From positions 1 to 64,000 of IMG/VR virus record IMGVR_UViG_3300042907_001527: a DNA stretch of 64,000 nucleotides, one strand, 5' to 3'. The notes under the pieces are model-generated. The model was not told the DNA's origin, did no database searches, and worked only from the letters and a program-made list of their open reading frames with translations. Both the position numbers and the translations under genes were made by a program. The stretch's first letter is position 1. Each line of letters opens with the position of its first letter. Positions 18,498 through 29,469 of this stretch are shown here, piece by piece. The DNA comes from a virus.

Positions 18498-21400
18498 TTA
18501 TTGAATATTTTGTTTTAAATTTATCTAATGCGGTCAGTCCTTGATTAATTCCAAAATAAAAATGAAATGGAGCTCCAACTAAAAATTTAGGAGGATAAGT
18601 TCCTGCATCATAACTAAACAAACCAGTGTTGTCTACATTAAAAATATATCCTCTCTCATATATATCACTTATTTGAGTGTTTGAACCAATAAAATAACTT
18701 GGCTCATTAAGATTTCGTCTAGATAATGATTGGTAGTTATATCCAAAAATTCCTGTATTAGCGGCAGATTCGTTTGTTTTCCAATTATTTTTTTCTGAAC
18801 CAAAAATACTTTGGGTGGATGGTTGTTTTAATTCCCATTGGTAAAATGGAACATATTGAGATTTAATTCCATAAGGATAGGTTATTGCGTTTGCGTTATT
18901 TGATGGTCTAAAATTAATAACTCCAGGTGTTAAAAAATCTTTGTTTTGTAAATCAAAAGTAGTCGACGAAAAGAAAATTCCCATTGTTGGTGCTGTAAGG
19001 TTACCTAAAATAACAACTGGGTCGTCTGGAGTTCCGTATACACTATAAAATTCTGGTGAAAAGGGAATGACACCATATTCAGAATTAATTGACATACTTT
19101 GAGCTAAATCACCGTCAATTCTTTTTCCACCATTAAAGTCTCTAGTAAATAATTGATTTAATCCGTTATTACCAAAAGAAAAAAGTTGAGCTAAAAATCC
19201 TTCATCAGTAATTCTTGATATTACAAATAAATTAACCAAATCGGAGGTATCCGAATAACTTGTTGGGTTTAAACTATCCATAATATATGCCTTAGCTGAT
19301 GGGTCAAATATTATTTCTTGATAAAAATCATCTTTAATTCCTAAATTAATAATTGTTGTTGGAAACAATAAATTTCTTGTGTTAACCGGTCTTATATCAC
19401 GGGAACCATTAGAAGGATTAGTTGGTCTACCAATAAATCTTTGTGAAGATGGTAAATAAGGCGAACTTCTATAATAAAAATTATTAGTTTTACCGTCAAA
19501 ATATGCGAGTTGTTTTGCAAAATCAGGCGGTAATGGTTTATTTTCTTGGTCATAGTAAGTATCAATTTGAAGTGGAAACATATATAAAGAACCATTAACC
19601 CAATTATTAGTAAACGATTGAGCCAAAACTCCTCGACATAGTCCATAAAAAAATCTAAACCTAAATGCCCATTCACTAAAACTTTTTATATCTCTTTTAA
19701 TTCCTTCCGTTAATTGTGTAAATATAGTTGTGTTAGGAATCTCTTGTAAAAAAACATAACACCCATTTTCTACCGCGTCAGATTCGGGACAACCTGATTT
19801 AATTCCAAAATTAACACTATTACCACTATAACAACTAAGATTTACCATTCTATCACAATCGGTTAGACTATCTAAAACATTAGTAGCTGCTAATTGTCCT
19901 TCAATGTCAGGAGTTACTTGTGATGCTCCAGTTGAAAGTACGGGTTGAACTAATAATCCAGAACCATTATTTTGAAGAACGTATGATGCAAATATACTAT
20001 TTTGTTGTAAAAGACTAGGGTTGTCTGGCGAATCAAATGTGTCCGAACTTGGAAGTCTTCCAGTTCTCATAATATTTTTAGTAGGATTTGAAATTGATAA
20101 TGACGTAGTTGATGAATATATTTTAGTAAAATTATATCGATTCATTCCTCCAACATACACAGTAAGTTGGTTACTATCCATACCAACTTCTTCAGTTGAG
20201 GGGTTTAACAAACTCAGCATATCTCCTCCAGATAAATCTTCCGCATTATCATAGAAATTTGACCCAATTGTGGCACTGTATAATAAATTACTAGTCATAC
20301 TTCTAATCCCTTTAAGAGTTGGGGGAGTGTATTGTATAGTAGTAAAAAAAGAACTACTAATATTTGAATCTAATCTTCCATAATATCTCACATTACTTGT
20401 TGTAAATCCGGAATATTGTTGTCCTGGTGTAACTGAACCGGATACTCCAGGAGTAAAAAATTTAGATTGGAAAAATATGTTATTCTGATTAGTATGTGTT
20501 GGTACTGTAGTTGTAGAACCAGCGGGTACTTTTTGTACCGGAATATTAACTCTAGTTGAAGCTGTAAATACCCAATCAGGGTCATCAATATCTTGTCCAA
20601 ATATTCTTCCAACACTATATTTGTTGGTAAGTAATGGTGAGTATGGGTCAACACCTCTTTGTAAAATTACAACTTTTTGACTTGCAAAATCCTCAAAATA
20701 ATTTGCCGGTATATACTGCAATGTGCCAAGAGTTTTATATCCGTCATTAGTATCACCCAAAGCATTTTGGATATTTTGACGCTGAGTTATACTACTTGAA
20801 GTTAGTAATTCTGATAAAAATCCAGAGCTACTTGATGCATTTGGAATAATAAAATTTGTCACTCCATTTATTACGGTAGTTGATATAGTAATTGCTGTTA
20901 ATACTTGATAATATTCTATATCTGAAGGAAATGAATATCTTTGACAGGTATCTCCAGTACTTACCACCGTATATTCTGCGGTACCCCCTAAACTTTGTAA
21001 TTGTATACAATAGTCAATATTAGAAATGGTTTGAGGTCCAAGTGTTGTTGCAGTAATAGTATAAGAAAGATTATTACAGTCTTTATAAGTAATAGTCCCC
21101 ACATTATCAACTAAACCAGTTACTTCTACTCCAATACTACTAAAACAAAACTCCTCTATATTTTCATTTTTTGGAATAACATATGAGGTGCTTAGATTAT
21201 TTAATTTATTCGTTGGGTCGGCGTATTCTACATTCATGACAAATTCATCGGTTTGCAATTTTCCTATAATACCATTAACAGCATTTGTTGGTGATACTCC
21301 TGCACTAACTGTAACGTTCTGCGACCACAAAAAGTTAGAGTCTGTAGAACCACTAGGGTTTATAAACGATAAAATTGAACCTGGTTCTAAATTTTCAACA

Positions 21401-23589
21401 AAATCAGGAACTACCAATACTGTTAAAGTATTGTCGTAGTGATAATTTAAATTTGAATCTGCGGCAAAAGTGACTTTAATCCTATTAACATTATCATAAT
21501 ACTTGTTGTTTGTATTAAAAATATTAATTCTAACACCTAACGGTATTGTTGATTGAAAACTATATCCCCATGGTCCATAACCAACAGGATTATTAAAAAA
21601 AGATATTGTTTCTCCATCTCTTGTTTGTCGTACCTCACTAACCGCTGTTTTATACTTAGAATTATTTACATTTGCTGGGTTTGTTGCGAGAGCTTCAGTT
21701 AAATTTAGAATAATTTCATTTTGATAATTAAAGCCATCCCAAAGCGTACCAAAAGCGGATGCATAATATTGTTCAACTAAGTCATAATAAAGTGTTGGGT
21801 TAGATACCGGAGTTAAAAAATTAGCGTCCGGTGGAGTTGTTGAGGTCGAAGTAGTTGTTCCTGCAACTAACGTATCACATTCACAAGCCTCACAGTCCGG
21901 ATAGGTAATCATTGGTATTCTGATTGCATCATATTTTTTTTTACAATACTTACTATAACTCTTGAATGGTTTTTGGAAAAGAATATTAATCTTAGAAAAT
22001 GCACATAAAATAAAATAAACAAAATTTTCCACAAACTGTATTAGGGCACCTATGAATAGAAGTATCAGTCCAATTGGTTGTAATATTGTCATAAGAACTG
22101 AAAATAAAAAATATATTAAATCAAAATTTCTAAAACCCTCATTTACTGGAAATTTATTGATACTATCACAATCTTGACTATCAATTTCTTTAATGCCAAT
22201 AAATCTACCTCTAAAACCATTTTTAAATTGGTCAATAAATCCTGAAACCGTATAAACTCTATTAAATTCAAATTCATAAAAAGTATCTTCACAATTTATT
22301 GCCGCTTGTGTATTTGTATATCCCGTCCAATCTAATCCAAAATAATAAGAACCCGCTAATTTTTCATTAGTTAAATAGTCGGGCTCCAAATTTGGGTCAG
22401 TTCCGGTAATTGTCCAACCATATTCTTTAATATTTGGAACTAAGAAATATGGTCGTTTTACATCAGTTAATGATGGAGGTTGCTGCCACTTAATTTTAAA
22501 TCTATATTTTGATTTAGTTGGTATTCCCAATGTTGGGTCATTTGAGATAACTCTCTCACCAAATTCATTAGTTATAATATAATCTAAATTCATTGGTAAT
22601 TCAGTTAACCAAACCCCATCACCGTCAATAATATTTCCTGATTGTTCTAATTTAAATTCTTCTAATATTGGTTTACCTGTATCATCTTGTTGAATAGTTT
22701 GTCTAATTACCAATATTTGTCCAGGTCCTGACTGTAAACTACAAAGATTTCCCATATTATCTTTTGGTCTTCCTTTTTTTCTAACTCTAAATTTATCTGG
22801 AGTTGAGTATATTGACCCCATAAAAACCGCAGTGGGTTGTATGTCAACATTTGAATCGTCTCTTAAATCAAAATCTAAACGATTAATGGCTATGTCACAA
22901 ATATCAGGTTCACCCCAAAGTGGTGAAATGTCTAACTGTTTAACAGAATTAATAATTTGTGGTAATGAATTTAAATCTGTTGACGTTTTAAATCTATTAC
23001 CCGCAACTTGTCCTTCAGTTGCAAGACCCATTCTAATTAAATCTTGTGGTGTTAATGAAAACTCTCCAATGTCAGATAAATCAACATCCATAACTACAGT
23101 TTGAAACCCTATTGGTACACCCATTATCATGTAATCACCACTTTCATTTGTTTTGGATGTTAGAAGATAATATTTGTCATAAATTTCAATTGTGGTTGTT
23201 TCTGTTAACGCATCCATTCTTGAAGGAAGAGTTCCTGTTGCCGCATGAGCGGAATAAGATTTCATGTAAGGTAATAAATTATACCTATATCCATCTTCAT
23301 TTACATCGTTAGGTGATTTATACGGATAGATACTAGAAATTATTGGGTTTGATACATCAATATTACTAATAGGAATAAAGATTGATACTCTAGCGTTTGG
23401 TAATCCAAACCCATTGTTTGCCGTTACTCTTCCAACAATAACTCCATAATCAGCACAACTTCTATTATAAACATCTTCTTGTTGTAATGTTAAAGATAAA
23501 ATCTCTAATTGTTCAAACTCTTGGTCTAATTGTACGTTGATTGTTTTGTTAATACCTAACTCAGTCCTTATTCTATATGATTGACCCAT
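18490..23589 (-). CDS. Giant baseplate-associated protein with internal hydrophobic helices
   Basis: 1699 residues. The N-terminal region (about 45-130) has a carboxypeptidase-regulatory-like fold signature: YGVIVGRVTANNGFGLPNARV, later SGDYMIMGVPIGFQTVVMDV. Residues about 487-535 contain two closely spaced strongly hydrophobic segments (LIYFLFSVLMTILQPIGLIL and the following FIGALIQFVENFVYFILCAF), followed by a basic stretch and a CEACEC motif. Such segments are unusual in a structural tail protein. The remaining 1100 residues are beta-rich and unrecognised. ATG at 23589 has a TATTTAT box 16 bases upstream. It directly follows the gp6-like gene, so a baseplate role is likely. Confidence 0.65.
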   Translation of the reverse strand: MGQSYRIRTELGINKTINVQLDQEFEQLEILSLTLQQEDVYNRSCADYGVIVGRVTANNGFGLPNARVSIFIPISNIDVSNPIISSIYPYKSPNDVNEDGYRYNLLPYMKSYSAHAATGTLPSRMDALTETTTIEIYDKYYLLTSKTNESGDYMIMGVPIGFQTVVMDVDLSDIGEFSLTPQDLIRMGLATEGQVAGNRFKTSTDLNSLPQIINSVKQLDISPLWGEPDICDIAINRLDFDLRDDSNVDIQPTAVFMGSIYSTPDKFRVRKKGRPKDNMGNLCSLQSGPGQILVIRQTIQQDDTGKPILEEFKLEQSGNIIDGDGVWLTELPMNLDYIITNEFGERVISNDPTLGIPTKSKYRFKIKWQQPPSLTDVKRPYFLVPNIKEYGWTITGTDPNLEPDYLTNEKLAGSYYFGLDWTGYTNTQAAINCEDTFYEFEFNRVYTVSGFIDQFKNGFRGRFIGIKEIDSQDCDSINKFPVNEGFRNFDLIYFLFSVLMTILQPIGLILLFIGALIQFVENFVYFILCAFSKINILFQKPFKSYSKYCKKKYDAIRIPMITYPDCEACECDTLVAGTTTSTSTTPPDANFLTPVSNPTLYYDLVEQYYASAFGTLWDGFNYQNEIILNLTEALATNPANVNNSKYKTAVSEVRQTRDGETISFFNNPVGYGPWGYSFQSTIPLGVRINIFNTNNKYYDNVNRIKVTFAADSNLNYHYDNTLTVLVVPDFVENLEPGSILSFINPSGSTDSNFLWSQNVTVSAGVSPTNAVNGIIGKLQTDEFVMNVEYADPTNKLNNLSTSYVIPKNENIEEFCFSSIGVEVTGLVDNVGTITYKDCNNLSYTITATTLGPQTISNIDYCIQLQSLGGTAEYTVVSTGDTCQRYSFPSDIEYYQVLTAITISTTVINGVTNFIIPNASSSSGFLSELLTSSSITQRQNIQNALGDTNDGYKTLGTLQYIPANYFEDFASQKVVILQRGVDPYSPLLTNKYSVGRIFGQDIDDPDWVFTASTRVNIPVQKVPAGSTTTVPTHTNQNNIFFQSKFFTPGVSGSVTPGQQYSGFTTSNVRYYGRLDSNISSSFFTTIQYTPPTLKGIRSMTSNLLYSATIGSNFYDNAEDLSGGDMLSLLNPSTEEVGMDSNQLTVYVGGMNRYNFTKIYSSTTSLSISNPTKNIMRTGRLPSSDTFDSPDNPSLLQQNSIFASYVLQNNGSGLLVQPVLSTGASQVTPDIEGQLAATNVLDSLTDCDRMVNLSCYSGNSVNFGIKSGCPESDAVENGCYVFLQEIPNTTIFTQLTEGIKRDIKSFSEWAFRFRFFYGLCRGVLAQSFTNNWVNGSLYMFPLQIDTYYDQENKPLPPDFAKQLAYFDGKTNNFYYRSSPYLPSSQRFIGRPTNPSNGSRDIRPVNTRNLLFPTTIINLGIKDDFYQEIIFDPSAKAYIMDSLNPTSYSDTSDLVNLFVISRITDEGFLAQLFSFGNNGLNQLFTRDFNGGKRIDGDLAQSMSINSEYGVIPFSPEFYSVYGTPDDPVVILGNLTAPTMGIFFSSTTFDLQNKDFLTPGVINFRPSNNANAITYPYGIKSQYVPFYQWELKQPSTQSIFGSEKNNWKTNESAANTGIFGYNYQSLSRRNLNEPSYFIGSNTQISDIYERGYIFNVDNTGLFSYDAGTYPPKFLVGAPFHFYFGINQGLTALDKFKTKYSISE

Positions 23590-23604
23590 TAATACCTTTA
23601 ATTA

Positions 23605-23611
23605 ATAAATA
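23605..23611 (-). promoter_or_regulatory. TATTTAT box upstream of the 1699-residue gene
   Basis: TATTTAT on the minus strand, 16 bases before ATG 23589, in the 92-base spacer after the gp6-like gene. Candidate promoter element of the recurrent set. Confidence 0.35.
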
Positions 23612-23681
23612 GTTTATGTGGGATTTTTAAAATGAACACACACAATTAAATAATAATCTAAAGAAAAAATAAGTGAACTTG

Positions 23682-25520
23682 TTAAGAGAAAGTAATCGAT
23701 TGGAAGTTTTTAACTGAAACTTTAATATCTTTACCAGGGTACCTAATTTGATAAACTTGTGATGGTTGCGCAAATATAGTATCATCAACTGGCCCAATAA
23801 GTTTTACTGCCGGGTCTGAATACTCCATAGATGTTTCTGCAGATGAATACTGACCTCCAACTTCATTAAATATATCTAATGTTGACACGGTTAATACCCC
23901 ATTTGTGTTTTGAATAATACTTCTAAGTTCTGATAAATAGACATTTTGACCTAATTGTCTTGTTTGAGGGTTAAAATATGTTGATACTTTATCAATAACA
24001 CTTGAAATAACTTGTCCTGAGTTTTGAGCGGAATCTAAAACAATTGCAACATCAACACTCAAATCAATAACCTCAGCACTGAATATAGAAATATAATCAT
24101 TCATCATTCGGTAATTTGATAAATAATTTGCAATGTTTTGTCTTAAAGTATTTGAAACAATGTTTGTTAATTTACCTGAAGTATCAAAAGATAGTATTTG
24201 AATTAAAATTTTATTATTATTTTCGGTAATAGAAACTTTGGCAGGTGCACCAAATTGGGATGGCATGTTTCTAATAATTGATTCATAATCTTGTACTGTT
24301 ACCGCCCTTTTTTGTGCTGAAAAATTAAATGAAACGTAATTTCTAATTTCTTCCAATGAGGGAATTCCCGCTCCACCAACAGCTGCCGTGACATTTACAC
24401 ATCTTAATGAATTAACTACAGTAGAGTTTGTTGTTTCAGAAGGCCCATTAACATAAAAAGATATGGTGCCTAATTGATTAATTACATTTGAACCTAAATT
24501 TGTTGCTAATCCACCACCAACTCTATATTGAATAAACAATGTTGAATTTGGAGATAATGCCGAACCTAATGAAAAATTATTTGAGTATTTTTGAAGTTCT
24601 AATGTGGTACCTAAAGTTGTAAATTGGTTTAATTGGTCTTGAGCAGTGTTTGTTCCTCCACCAAATGTCATTTTTTTAAATCCTTCAGGAGTAAATTCCG
24701 TAATAAATCTATTTTGTGTTTGAATGTATTTTCCAACTTTAATTCCAGGTTGGTCGGAAACTTTTGTTAAGTCTTCAATAAAAACTCGGTCTTCCGCCAA
24801 AGCATCTACCTCATACCATTTATTATCTAAACCTAAAAACTCTGCAGTTGTCGGTGTATTTGTATATTGTGTACCATTTTTTAATATGACACTTGTAATA
24901 CCTAATACGTTCTTTTCTGGTAGGAATAATTCAAAGAAAGGTTTAACATCATTTGCACCAATAACTCTTTTAAATACTTTTGTTATACCATTAACAACAA
25001 CTTCTCTTTTTGTGATAGTATAATTAACTAAAATATTATTAGAATTAAAGTTTGGAATTTTTAATCTATTTGGAAACCCTTGGGAATTATATGGTGAGGC
25101 AAAATCAATATCATTAACATTTTCAAATACAATTCCGGCTCCAACAACTTGTGAACCTCTTGTTAATATTCCAAGATATCTCTCATCTTCTTTATCACCA
25201 AAAGCAGGAACTGTAACTGAAAAATCAACCAAAGAAACTGAAGGTCTTTGACCTGGTAATTTTAATCCGTAAGTTCTAGCGATATTATATATTGACGACC
25301 TTTGTTGTGCATATTGTAATACTGTTTCCTGAATACTTCGGTCAATATTATAATGTAAGTTGTCAGCAATTGCAGCATTTAAATCAATAAATACGGAAAA
25401 TATTGAAGCGTCATTAAAATCTTGAATTAAGTCAGGATAGTAAGTTTTAGTATAATTTAAAAGTTCTGTCCTAATTGACTGATAATCTCTTGTTGCGTAC
25501 GATATTTTATTATTTGCCAT
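23682..25520 (-). CDS. Baseplate wedge protein, gp6/baseplate J-like
   Basis: 612 residues, close to T4 gp6 (660). The N-terminus (SYATRDYQSIRTELLNYTKT, then DFNDASIFSVFIDLNAAIAD with LHYNIDRS) is the typical opening of gp6/baseplate-J proteins. The C-terminal half has the characteristic VTVQDYESIIRNMPS and a repeated DLSVDVAIVLD segment. In T4, gp6 dimers form the ring that joins wedges around the hub, and gp25 sits next to it. Here the gene starts six bases after the gp25-like stop, the same pairing. Confidence 0.88.
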   Translation of the reverse strand: MANNKISYATRDYQSIRTELLNYTKTYYPDLIQDFNDASIFSVFIDLNAAIADNLHYNIDRSIQETVLQYAQQRSSIYNIARTYGLKLPGQRPSVSLVDFSVTVPAFGDKEDERYLGILTRGSQVVGAGIVFENVNDIDFASPYNSQGFPNRLKIPNFNSNNILVNYTITKREVVVNGITKVFKRVIGANDVKPFFELFLPEKNVLGITSVILKNGTQYTNTPTTAEFLGLDNKWYEVDALAEDRVFIEDLTKVSDQPGIKVGKYIQTQNRFITEFTPEGFKKMTFGGGTNTAQDQLNQFTTLGTTLELQKYSNNFSLGSALSPNSTLFIQYRVGGGLATNLGSNVINQLGTISFYVNGPSETTNSTVVNSLRCVNVTAAVGGAGIPSLEEIRNYVSFNFSAQKRAVTVQDYESIIRNMPSQFGAPAKVSITENNNKILIQILSFDTSGKLTNIVSNTLRQNIANYLSNYRMMNDYISIFSAEVIDLSVDVAIVLDSAQNSGQVISSVIDKVSTYFNPQTRQLGQNVYLSELRSIIQNTNGVLTVSTLDIFNEVGGQYSSAETSMEYSDPAVKLIGPVDDTIFAQPSQVYQIRYPGKDIKVSVKNFQSITFS

Positions 25521-25525
25521 TTATA

Positions 25526-25996
25526 TTAAATATTAATAATAACAAAATCACTCTGTGCATATGTTGAGCCGTTTGTTGAGTAATCTAATCTTATTTTTGC
25601 GGTGTATTCAGAAGTTCCTTTACCCGGAAATCTGTAAATTGATGATTCACTAGTTCCCACAAAATTTTGACCTGTTGCAATATCAACTTCTTCTTCTGGG
25701 TCTGCAGGTAATATACTTAAACTATTAACTAATAAATTTGGCATAAAATTTTCAATAGCGTCTCTTATGTCAGATTCAATTGCAGTAAAAGTAACACCAT
25801 CAAATGGTTCAAAAATAAATTCATATAATCTTGTGCCAAATTGCGGTAAAAAGTATCGAGAACCTCTTCTTGTTAACAATAAATGTATTAAGTCCGCTTT
25901 AATTTCTTGGGATTGTAGTTCAGTAAGTTCTAAATAATCCCCTCGTCTAGAATCTCGAAAAGGGAAATTAATACCATAAGTAACACCATTTGCCAT
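25526..25996 (-). CDS. Baseplate wedge protein, gp25-like
   Basis: 156 residues, close to the usual 130-140. The GPW/gp25 signature is visible: NFPFRDSRRGDYLELTE, then IKADLIHLLLTRRGSRYFLP followed by FGTRLYEFIFEPFD. The family caps the wedge and nucleates sheath polymerisation. A TATTTAT box (26001-26007) ends only four bases before the ATG. Confidence 0.9.
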   Translation of the reverse strand: MANGVTYGINFPFRDSRRGDYLELTELQSQEIKADLIHLLLTRRGSRYFLPQFGTRLYEFIFEPFDGVTFTAIESDIRDAIENFMPNLLVNSLSILPADPEEEVDIATGQNFVGTSESSIYRFPGKGTSEYTAKIRLDYSTNGSTYAQSDFVIINI

Positions 25997-26040
25997 AACT
26001 ATAAATATAGTACTATCTATTTTTCTTTAAATAGATTAAA

Positions 26041-26070
26041 AATGAAAAATCCCGACGTGTCGGGATTTAT
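26041..26070 (-). terminator. Intrinsic terminator after nrdA
   Basis: Perfect inverted repeat (AAATCCCGA/TCGGGATTT, stem 9, loop 4) just past the nrdA stop, followed on the minus strand by TTTTTCATTTTT. It separates the replication block from the gp25-gp6 baseplate genes. Confidence 0.85.
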
Positions 26071-26072
26071 AT

Positions 26073-28499
26073 TTAAGAGCTACACCCAAAACATTCAAAA
26101 GGACTATCTTCAGGTTTTGTGTTTAATTCAATTATTTCAACTTTTGGTATTTCAATCTTAACATTAGGTTTTGATATTTTTGAAACATCAACCGCCAAGT
26201 GTTTTGCTCCCGTTGAAATTGCTTTAGTTCTAACATAATAACATAAAGTTTTTAATCCTTTTTCCCATGAATAGAAATGCGATGAGGTAATTTTAGACAA
26301 TGTTGGATTTGCCATATAAATATTCATTGATTGTGATTGGTCAATAAATGGTGCTCTATCTGCCGCCATATTAATCAATTCTTTTTGTGAAATTTCCCAA
26401 ATTGTTTTGTATTTACTAATCAAGTATTCAATACGTTTAACTTTCTTGGTATAGTTTTTATCCTCAGTGTCAAGATGGTTATTAAAGTTAATGTTTTGAA
26501 TTGAACCTTCATTTAAAATGATTTCATTTTTTAATTCTTCACTCCAAATACCAATCTTTTCAAAATCATTAATCAAGTATTTGTTCACAATCATTATTTC
26601 ACCACCAACAACTCGTCTATTAAAAAGAGCAGAATGTGCGGGTTCTGTCATTTCAAACGAACCTGTAATTTTTGCTGAAGACGCTACAGGCATTTGAGCG
26701 GTAAATAATGAATTACAAACACCATAATTTTTAACGTTTTGTTTTAAATCGTTCCAAGGCCATCTACCTGAAAGGTCATCTTCATTTAATCCCCACATAT
26801 CAAATTGAAATACTCCTTTAGACATAGGTGAACCCTTGAAGTGAACGTATGGTTCGTATTTACCTTCCATACATAATTTATTACTTTCGGTGATTGCCGC
26901 AAAATAGATAGTTTCAAAAATCGCTTTGTTTAATTTTTTAGCTTCTTCAGATGTAAAAATGTAATCCATTAAATAGAACACATCTGCCAATCCTTGAGTT
27001 CCAATCGCAATTGCTCTTTGGTCTAATCCACCTTTTTTACCTTTTTCAGTTGAGTAACGATTAATATTAATAACTTTATTAAGTGCTCTAACAACTTTTC
27101 TAACTTCATCATAAAGTAGGTTAAAATCAAACTCACCCTTTTCAATAAAGTTTTTTAATACCATTGAGGATAATGTGCAGATTGCTGTGGTTTTCTCGTC
27201 AGTATATTGGTAAATTTCATTACAAAGATTTGATTGTTTAATTACACCAATGTTCTGATGGTTTGTTTTTTTGTTAGCACTATCTTTAGAACATAAGTAA
27301 GGAACACCTGTTTCAACTTGTGACTCAACAATCTTAGTCCAAACATCTTGAGCTTTAACTTTTTTACCAAGACCTAATTCAACTGCCATGTTGTAGTTGT
27401 TTTCATACTCATCACCATAGCATTCTTGAAGTGGTTTAATACCTGCTTTAATAATATCGTTAGGACAAAACAGATACCAATCAGTACTGTCTTTTACCGC
27501 TCTCATGAAGTTATCTGGAATCCAAAGAGCTGTGAATAAATCTCTCGCCCTTAATTCTTCGGCTCCTGTATTTTTTTTGATTTCCAATAAATCCATAACA
27601 TCTTTGTGCCATGGTTCAATGTAGATTGCAGCACTACCAGGCCGTCTTCCTTGTTGGTTAAAGAATCTTAATGACTCATTAACAATTTTTAAATACTTCA
27701 ACAATCCCCCTGAGTGTCCTCCTGATGTAGATATTCTACTTTCCTTACTTCTAATGTTAGACATAGATAAACCAATTCCGGCAGCGTCTGAAGAGTAGGT
27801 TGAAATATCATTTAAAGTCTCCAATAAACCATTACGTGAATCTGAGTTATTATAATGTAATACACAAGATGCTAATTGAGGAACTTTACTACCTGAATTG
27901 ATAATGATTGGTGTTGCGGGAGAAATAAGTTGATTAGACAATGAATTATAGTATTCTACCGCTTCCTCAAATGAGTTTGTTACCCATAGAGCAACTCTCA
28001 TATACATGTGTTGTGGTCTTTCAACTACTTTACCTTGTGGTGTCTTTAACAAATACATTTCTTGCAATGAACGCCAAGCAAAATAATCAAAATTATAATC
28101 TTTATTATGATTTATAATTTCATCAATATTTTTTTCTCCGTATTTTTGAATTGTTTCTATTAACAAATCATTAATAATTCCATGTGAATGTAACTCTGCA
28201 ATTGTTTCTGAAAAACTTGGGTTAGTTTCTTTATGATATGAAGAAATTGCAACTGATGAAGCCAATCTTGAATAGTCGTGATGACTACCAGTATATGCCG
28301 CAGCAATTTCATAAACCAACTTATCCAACTCTTTAGTTGTGATAAGTCCTTCAGTTGGTACCGAGGTAATAACTTTGATGAAGATTTCATCAGAATTTAC
28401 GTTCAACCCTTTAGCCGCACGTTTAACTCGATTATATATTTTTTGAGGATTAAATGATACGTCCTCACCGTTTCTTTTTTTAATTTTTAATGACATCAT
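26073..28499 (-). CDS. nrdA: Class Ia ribonucleotide reductase, large subunit
   Basis: 808 residues. Reduces ribonucleoside diphosphates to deoxy forms for phage DNA synthesis. An N-terminal ATP-cone (residues about 3-90) is present, so allosteric activity control may be kept. Catalytic residues are visible: Cys212 (QLASCVLHY), the NLCNE loop with Asn424, Cys426 and Glu428, and Cys441 (AICTLSS). The C-terminal redox pair is Cys803/Cys806 in CFGCSS. A repeated Met start is possible (28499 or 28496). It lies 12 bases after nrdB and ends in a terminator. No intein, intron or split is present. Confidence 0.95.
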   Translation of the reverse strand: MMSLKIKKRNGEDVSFNPQKIYNRVKRAAKGLNVNSDEIFIKVITSVPTEGLITTKELDKLVYEIAAAYTGSHHDYSRLASSVAISSYHKETNPSFSETIAELHSHGIINDLLIETIQKYGEKNIDEIINHNKDYNFDYFAWRSLQEMYLLKTPQGKVVERPQHMYMRVALWVTNSFEEAVEYYNSLSNQLISPATPIIINSGSKVPQLASCVLHYNNSDSRNGLLETLNDISTYSSDAAGIGLSMSNIRSKESRISTSGGHSGGLLKYLKIVNESLRFFNQQGRRPGSAAIYIEPWHKDVMDLLEIKKNTGAEELRARDLFTALWIPDNFMRAVKDSTDWYLFCPNDIIKAGIKPLQECYGDEYENNYNMAVELGLGKKVKAQDVWTKIVESQVETGVPYLCSKDSANKKTNHQNIGVIKQSNLCNEIYQYTDEKTTAICTLSSMVLKNFIEKGEFDFNLLYDEVRKVVRALNKVININRYSTEKGKKGGLDQRAIAIGTQGLADVFYLMDYIFTSEEAKKLNKAIFETIYFAAITESNKLCMEGKYEPYVHFKGSPMSKGVFQFDMWGLNEDDLSGRWPWNDLKQNVKNYGVCNSLFTAQMPVASSAKITGSFEMTEPAHSALFNRRVVGGEIMIVNKYLINDFEKIGIWSEELKNEIILNEGSIQNINFNNHLDTEDKNYTKKVKRIEYLISKYKTIWEISQKELINMAADRAPFIDQSQSMNIYMANPTLSKITSSHFYSWEKGLKTLCYYVRTKAISTGAKHLAVDVSKISKPNVKIEIPKVEIIELNTKPEDSPFECFGCSS

Positions 28500-28511
28500 A
28501 TTATTTTAATA

Positions 28512-29459
28512 TTAGAAATCTTCCTCGAAAGAAATTGTTTCGTTTAATTTTGCTTTTTGATACTCAACAGTTCTTGACTCAAAGAAATTTCCTTTTGTCT
28601 CAACTGCAATTTGTTCCATGAACTTAAATGGTTGTTCAACATTAAACTCCTTTTTACATCCTAGTTTAACCAATAACCCATCAACGACAAACTCAAGATA
28701 TTGTTTCATTAAGTTTGAGTTCATTCCAATTAAAGATACTGGTAATGACTCAGTAATAAATTCTTTCTCAATTTCTAATGCCGATAATAAAATCTCTCTG
28801 ATTTTTTTTTCACTTGGTTTATTTTCAATGTGATTGTTTAATAGGTGAATTGCAAAATCACAATGTAAATTTTCATCTTTAAAGATTAATGAATTAGCAT
28901 TACACAATCCTTGTAGGATACCTCTTGATTTTAACCAAAAAACTGAACAGAATGAACCTGAAAAGAAAATACCTTCAACTGCTGCAAAGGCAACCAATCT
29001 TTCTTGGAAAGATGATTTTTCAATCCAATCCAAAGCCCATTTAGCCTTTTTTTGAACTGCCGGTAAATTATCCAAAGCAGTGAAACATAGATTTTTTTCT
29101 TCTTCATTTGAAATGTATGTATCAATAAGAAGTGAATACATCAAACTATGAATGTTCTCCATCATAAGTTGGAACCCATAAAAGAATTTTGCTTCGGGAT
29201 ATTGTACCTCACGATAAAAGTTTTCCGCCAAATTTTCATTAACAATACCATCAGAAGCCGCAAAGAACGATAAAATATTCTTAACGAAATATTGCTCATT
29301 TTCAGATAGATTATTCCAATCTCTGATGTCATTAGTTAAATCAATTTCTTCAGCTGTCCACAAAGCAGCTTGGTGCATTTTGTAGTACTCCCAAATATCA
29401 TTGTGCTGGATTGGGAAGATAACAAACCTATTAGGGTTCTCCATTAATATTTTTTCCAT
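28512..29459 (-). CDS. nrdB: Class Ia ribonucleotide reductase, small subunit
   Basis: 315 residues from ATG 29459 ([12 protein letters not shown]). The frame stays open upstream to 29558, but that stretch is the end of the helicase gene read in another frame and is Lys/Asn junk, so I reject the longer start. It carries the diiron-tyrosyl radical cofactor used by NrdA. Ligands and radical site are recognisable: ENIHSLMYS (Glu, His and the radical Tyr), [10 protein letters not shown] (Glu) and DENLHCDFA (Glu, His). The C-terminus ends in acidic EEDF, the usual docking tail for NrdA. Confidence 0.93.
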   Translation of the reverse strand: MEKILMENPNRFVIFPIQHNDIWEYYKMHQAALWTAEEIDLTNDIRDWNNLSENEQYFVKNILSFFAASDGIVNENLAENFYREVQYPEAKFFYGFQLMMENIHSLMYSLLIDTYISNEEEKNLCFTALDNLPAVQKKAKWALDWIEKSSFQERLVAFAAVEGIFFSGSFCSVFWLKSRGILQGLCNANSLIFKDENLHCDFAIHLLNNHIENKPSEKKIREILLSALEIEKEFITESLPVSLIGMNSNLMKQYLEFVVDGLLVKLGCKKEFNVEQPFKFMEQIAVETKGNFFESRTVEYQKAKLNETISFEEDF

Positions 29460-29469
29460 AATTGTTTTT

